From assembly GCA_028714075.1 (NCBI GenBank), contig JAQTMZ010000001.1, forward strand, positions 62,001 through 126,000: a DNA stretch of 64,000 nucleotides, in the 5' to 3' direction. Below, in pieces: positions 62,665 to 64,000 of the stretch (positions are counted from its first letter, which is position 1; each line of letters starts with the position of its first letter). The position numbers and the translations under genes were made by a program. The notes under the pieces are model-generated. The model saw nothing but the letters and a program-made list of their open reading frames with translations. It did not search any database and had not been told where the DNA came from. This DNA is from Gallionella sp. (lineage in GTDB: Bacteria > Pseudomonadota > Gammaproteobacteria > Burkholderiales > Gallionellaceae).

Positions 62665-63551
62665 ACCTGCTTCTCCTTTGATGGGTGGCTACCCTGAATT
62701 TCCCCGATCAACTGCAATAAACCCTGTCCCAGATCCACATGCATCGGCGGAACATATTTTCTCCCCAGCTTAGGTTGGTACGCATAAGGGGTGCGAATGT
62801 AGTGGCCATCCTGATCAGTTTCAACGAATGCTACCTCCTGAGATATGCCTAAAATCTCGGCCAGCATCTTGAGCAAATCCATGACGCGCATGGGTTCTTG
62901 CCCAGTCAGCACCACATGCTGATTACAAAATTCCTCACCCAGTGCCGCGACACTGGCGCGCGCGGCATCTTCCACATGGATATATTCGCGCATGGCCTCT
63001 GCGCTGCCTTCATAGCTCACTTTACCTGACTCCAACGCACCCTTGACGATACGCCAAAGGCCATTGTGATGATCTGATCGCGGGCCATAGAGTGAGCCGT
63101 AACGCAACACGGTGTAATCCAATCCATAGGTGCGCTGATATTCCTCAACATACTGCTCGGCGGCCTGCTTGCTACAGCGGTAGAAGCCACCTTCACGGCT
63201 ATGCACATATACGGAGCTGGCGTAAACGTAGCGTTTCACCCCGTGCCGGCGGCATGCCTCAAGCACCTGCACATTACCCAGAATGTTGACACGTACCGTT
63301 TCTATCGGCTTATCAAGAGCCTCATTCAGATCAGCAATCGCGGCAAAATTATAGACCGCGTCGCAACCGGCTATGGCTTGTTCCAATAATGCCTCATCAA
63401 GAATACTGCCGACAATCATGTCCTGCTCTGCACGCAGCCAAGGCGAAACGGCCCGGTCCAGAACACGCACACGATAGCCCGTATCAGAGAGTGCATCGGC
63501 TACATGACTACCCAGAAAACCGGAGCCACCGATAACGCAAATAGTTTTCAT
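62661..63551 (-). CDS. NAD-dependent sugar epimerase (extended SDR)
   Basis: A 296-residue extended SDR: IGGSGFLGSHVADAL at the N-terminus, YASSVYVHS and catalytic YRCSK. It is likely a nucleotide-sugar epimerase or dehydratase. I start at the ATG at 63551, just 4 bp after the dehydrogenase stop, not 34 codons earlier inside that gene. The short C-terminus suggests a small substrate-binding domain. Confidence 0.88.
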   Translation of the reverse strand: MKTICVIGGSGFLGSHVADALSDTGYRVRVLDRAVSPWLRAEQDMIVGSILDEALLEQAIAGCDAVYNFAAIADLNEALDKPIETVRVNILGNVQVLEACRRHGVKRYVYASSVYVHSREGGFYRCSKQAAEQYVEEYQRTYGLDYTVLRYGSLYGPRSDHHNGLWRIVKGALESGKVSYEGSAEAMREYIHVEDAARASVAALGEEFCNQHVVLTGQEPMRVMDLLKMLAEILGISQEVAFVETDQDGHYIRTPYAYQPKLGRKYVPPMHVDLGQGLLQLIGEIQGSHPSKEKQV

Positions 63552-63555
63552 CTCG

Positions 63556-64000
63556 TCACAATCCCTGTCTTTGAACGTCATATTCATCCGGTGGCACCGA
63601 GCCTTTAAGAGGGTTGCCAGTGAGAAAACGCACTGCCTCTTCAGTTGCCTCAATTTCCATCCGTGTCCTGCAATCTATGGACATCGAACCCATGTGAGAA
63701 GTGAGCAGGCAGCGCTCGATACCGGCCAGTGGCCCGACATAGGGTTCGTGCTCAAATACATCTATGGCCGCACCTGCCAGATGTCCCGCATTGAGCGCAT
63801 CAGCCAATTCCTGCTCGTTGATGATGCCTCCGCGTGATGCGTTGATTAGCAAAGCATCCGGCTTCATCAGGCTGAGATGTTCCGCACGAATCATATTTTT
63901 GGTGTGCGCAGTCAACGGCACATGCAGGCTGATCACATCGGCATTGCGATAAATCTCATCTTTGCCTACCCATTCGAGCTTGAGTTCCGGGACCAGTTTG
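63556..64000 (-). CDS. D-2-hydroxyacid dehydrogenase (partial; 5' end beyond the window)
   Basis: The C-terminal 147 residues of a D-isomer-specific 2-hydroxyacid dehydrogenase. Visible are ADVISLHVPLT, LINASRGGIINEQELADAL (with the substrate-binding Arg region) and the catalytic Glu/His neighbourhood DVFEHEPYVGPL and CLLTSHMGS. The reading frame is open to the right edge. In this context it could make or consume a 2-hydroxy or 2-keto acid used by the aldolase. Confidence 0.88.
   Translation of the reverse strand, partial: KLVPELKLEWVGKDEIYRNADVISLHVPLTAHTKNMIRAEHLSLMKPDALLINASRGGIINEQELADALNAGHLAGAAIDVFEHEPYVGPLAGIERCLLTSHMGSMSIDCRTRMEIEATEEAVRFLTGNPLKGSVPPDEYDVQRQGL

Overview
The window looks like the replication-origin region of a betaproteobacterial chromosome, probably order Nitrosomonadales (Gallionellaceae-like). 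This rests on gene order (rsmB-DUF4390-ntrY-ntrX; def | lysM-dprA-smg-topA; dnaA-dnaN-gyrB diverging from rpmH-rnpA-yidD-yidC-mnmE; mnmG-rsmG-parA-parB-atpIBEFHAGDC) and on protein character. The placement is an inference; no 16S gene is present.

Layout. (1) 0-17.7 kb is housekeeping: ubiB, an orphan ParA, glmS-glmU, an NtrY/NtrX-like two-component pair, rsmB, fmt, def, a LysM protein, dprA, smg and topA. Four hairpin or palindromic intergenic elements punctuate it. (2) 17.7-20.0 kb is a small AT-rich accessory segment. It holds REP-like repeats, a widespread-looking intergenic repeat, a hicBA toxin-antitoxin pair and a translationally coupled pair of unknown genes (zinc-ribbon protein plus membrane-anchored protein), with attC-like sequence signs and flanking inverted repeats. 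(3) 20.0-25.1 kb is a six-gene set on the minus strand: two small SMR/EamA membrane proteins (ArnE/ArnF-like in size and pairing), a GNAT/FemAB-type acyltransferase, an HAD-IB phosphatase, a class III aminotransferase and an alpha/beta hydrolase. It looks like an uncharacterised pathway that makes and exports an aminated, acylated compound. A membrane-anchored cytochrome c follows. (4) 25.9-39.5 kb is the origin region: gyrB, dnaN, dnaA, a candidate oriC between dnaN and dnaA with clustered DnaA boxes, rpmH to mnmE, mnmG, rsmG, parA and parB, and two perfect 16-bp parS palindromes on either side of the origin. (5) 39.5-46.6 kb is a complete F1Fo ATP synthase operon (atpIBEFHAGDC), H+-type by its c subunit. 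(6) 46.7 kb to the right edge is a surface-polysaccharide cluster of 17 genes, all on the minus strand and so facing replication that leaves the origin.

How the polysaccharide genes fit together. RfbF and RfbG make CDP-4-keto-6-deoxyglucose. A 3,5-epimerase-like cupin, a PLP sugar aminotransferase, an NAD epimerase/reductase and two glycosyltransferases could finish and attach that sugar. A second block pairs an HpcH/HpaI-type pyruvate aldolase, an HAD phosphatase and a KdsB-like CMP-sugar synthetase with three NAD-binding sugar or hydroxyacid enzymes and three methyltransferases. This suggests a CMP-activated ulosonic acid built by an aldolase rather than by a KdsA/NeuB-type synthase. A radical SAM enzyme and a 611-residue glycosyltransferase-like protein are translationally coupled between the two blocks. 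No wzx, wzy, wzm or wzt flippase or polymerase gene lies within the window, so the locus continues past the right edge.

The most novel material is the aminotransferase/SMR gene set, the aldolase/CMP-transferase module, and the zinc-ribbon plus membrane-anchored gene pair in the accessory segment.
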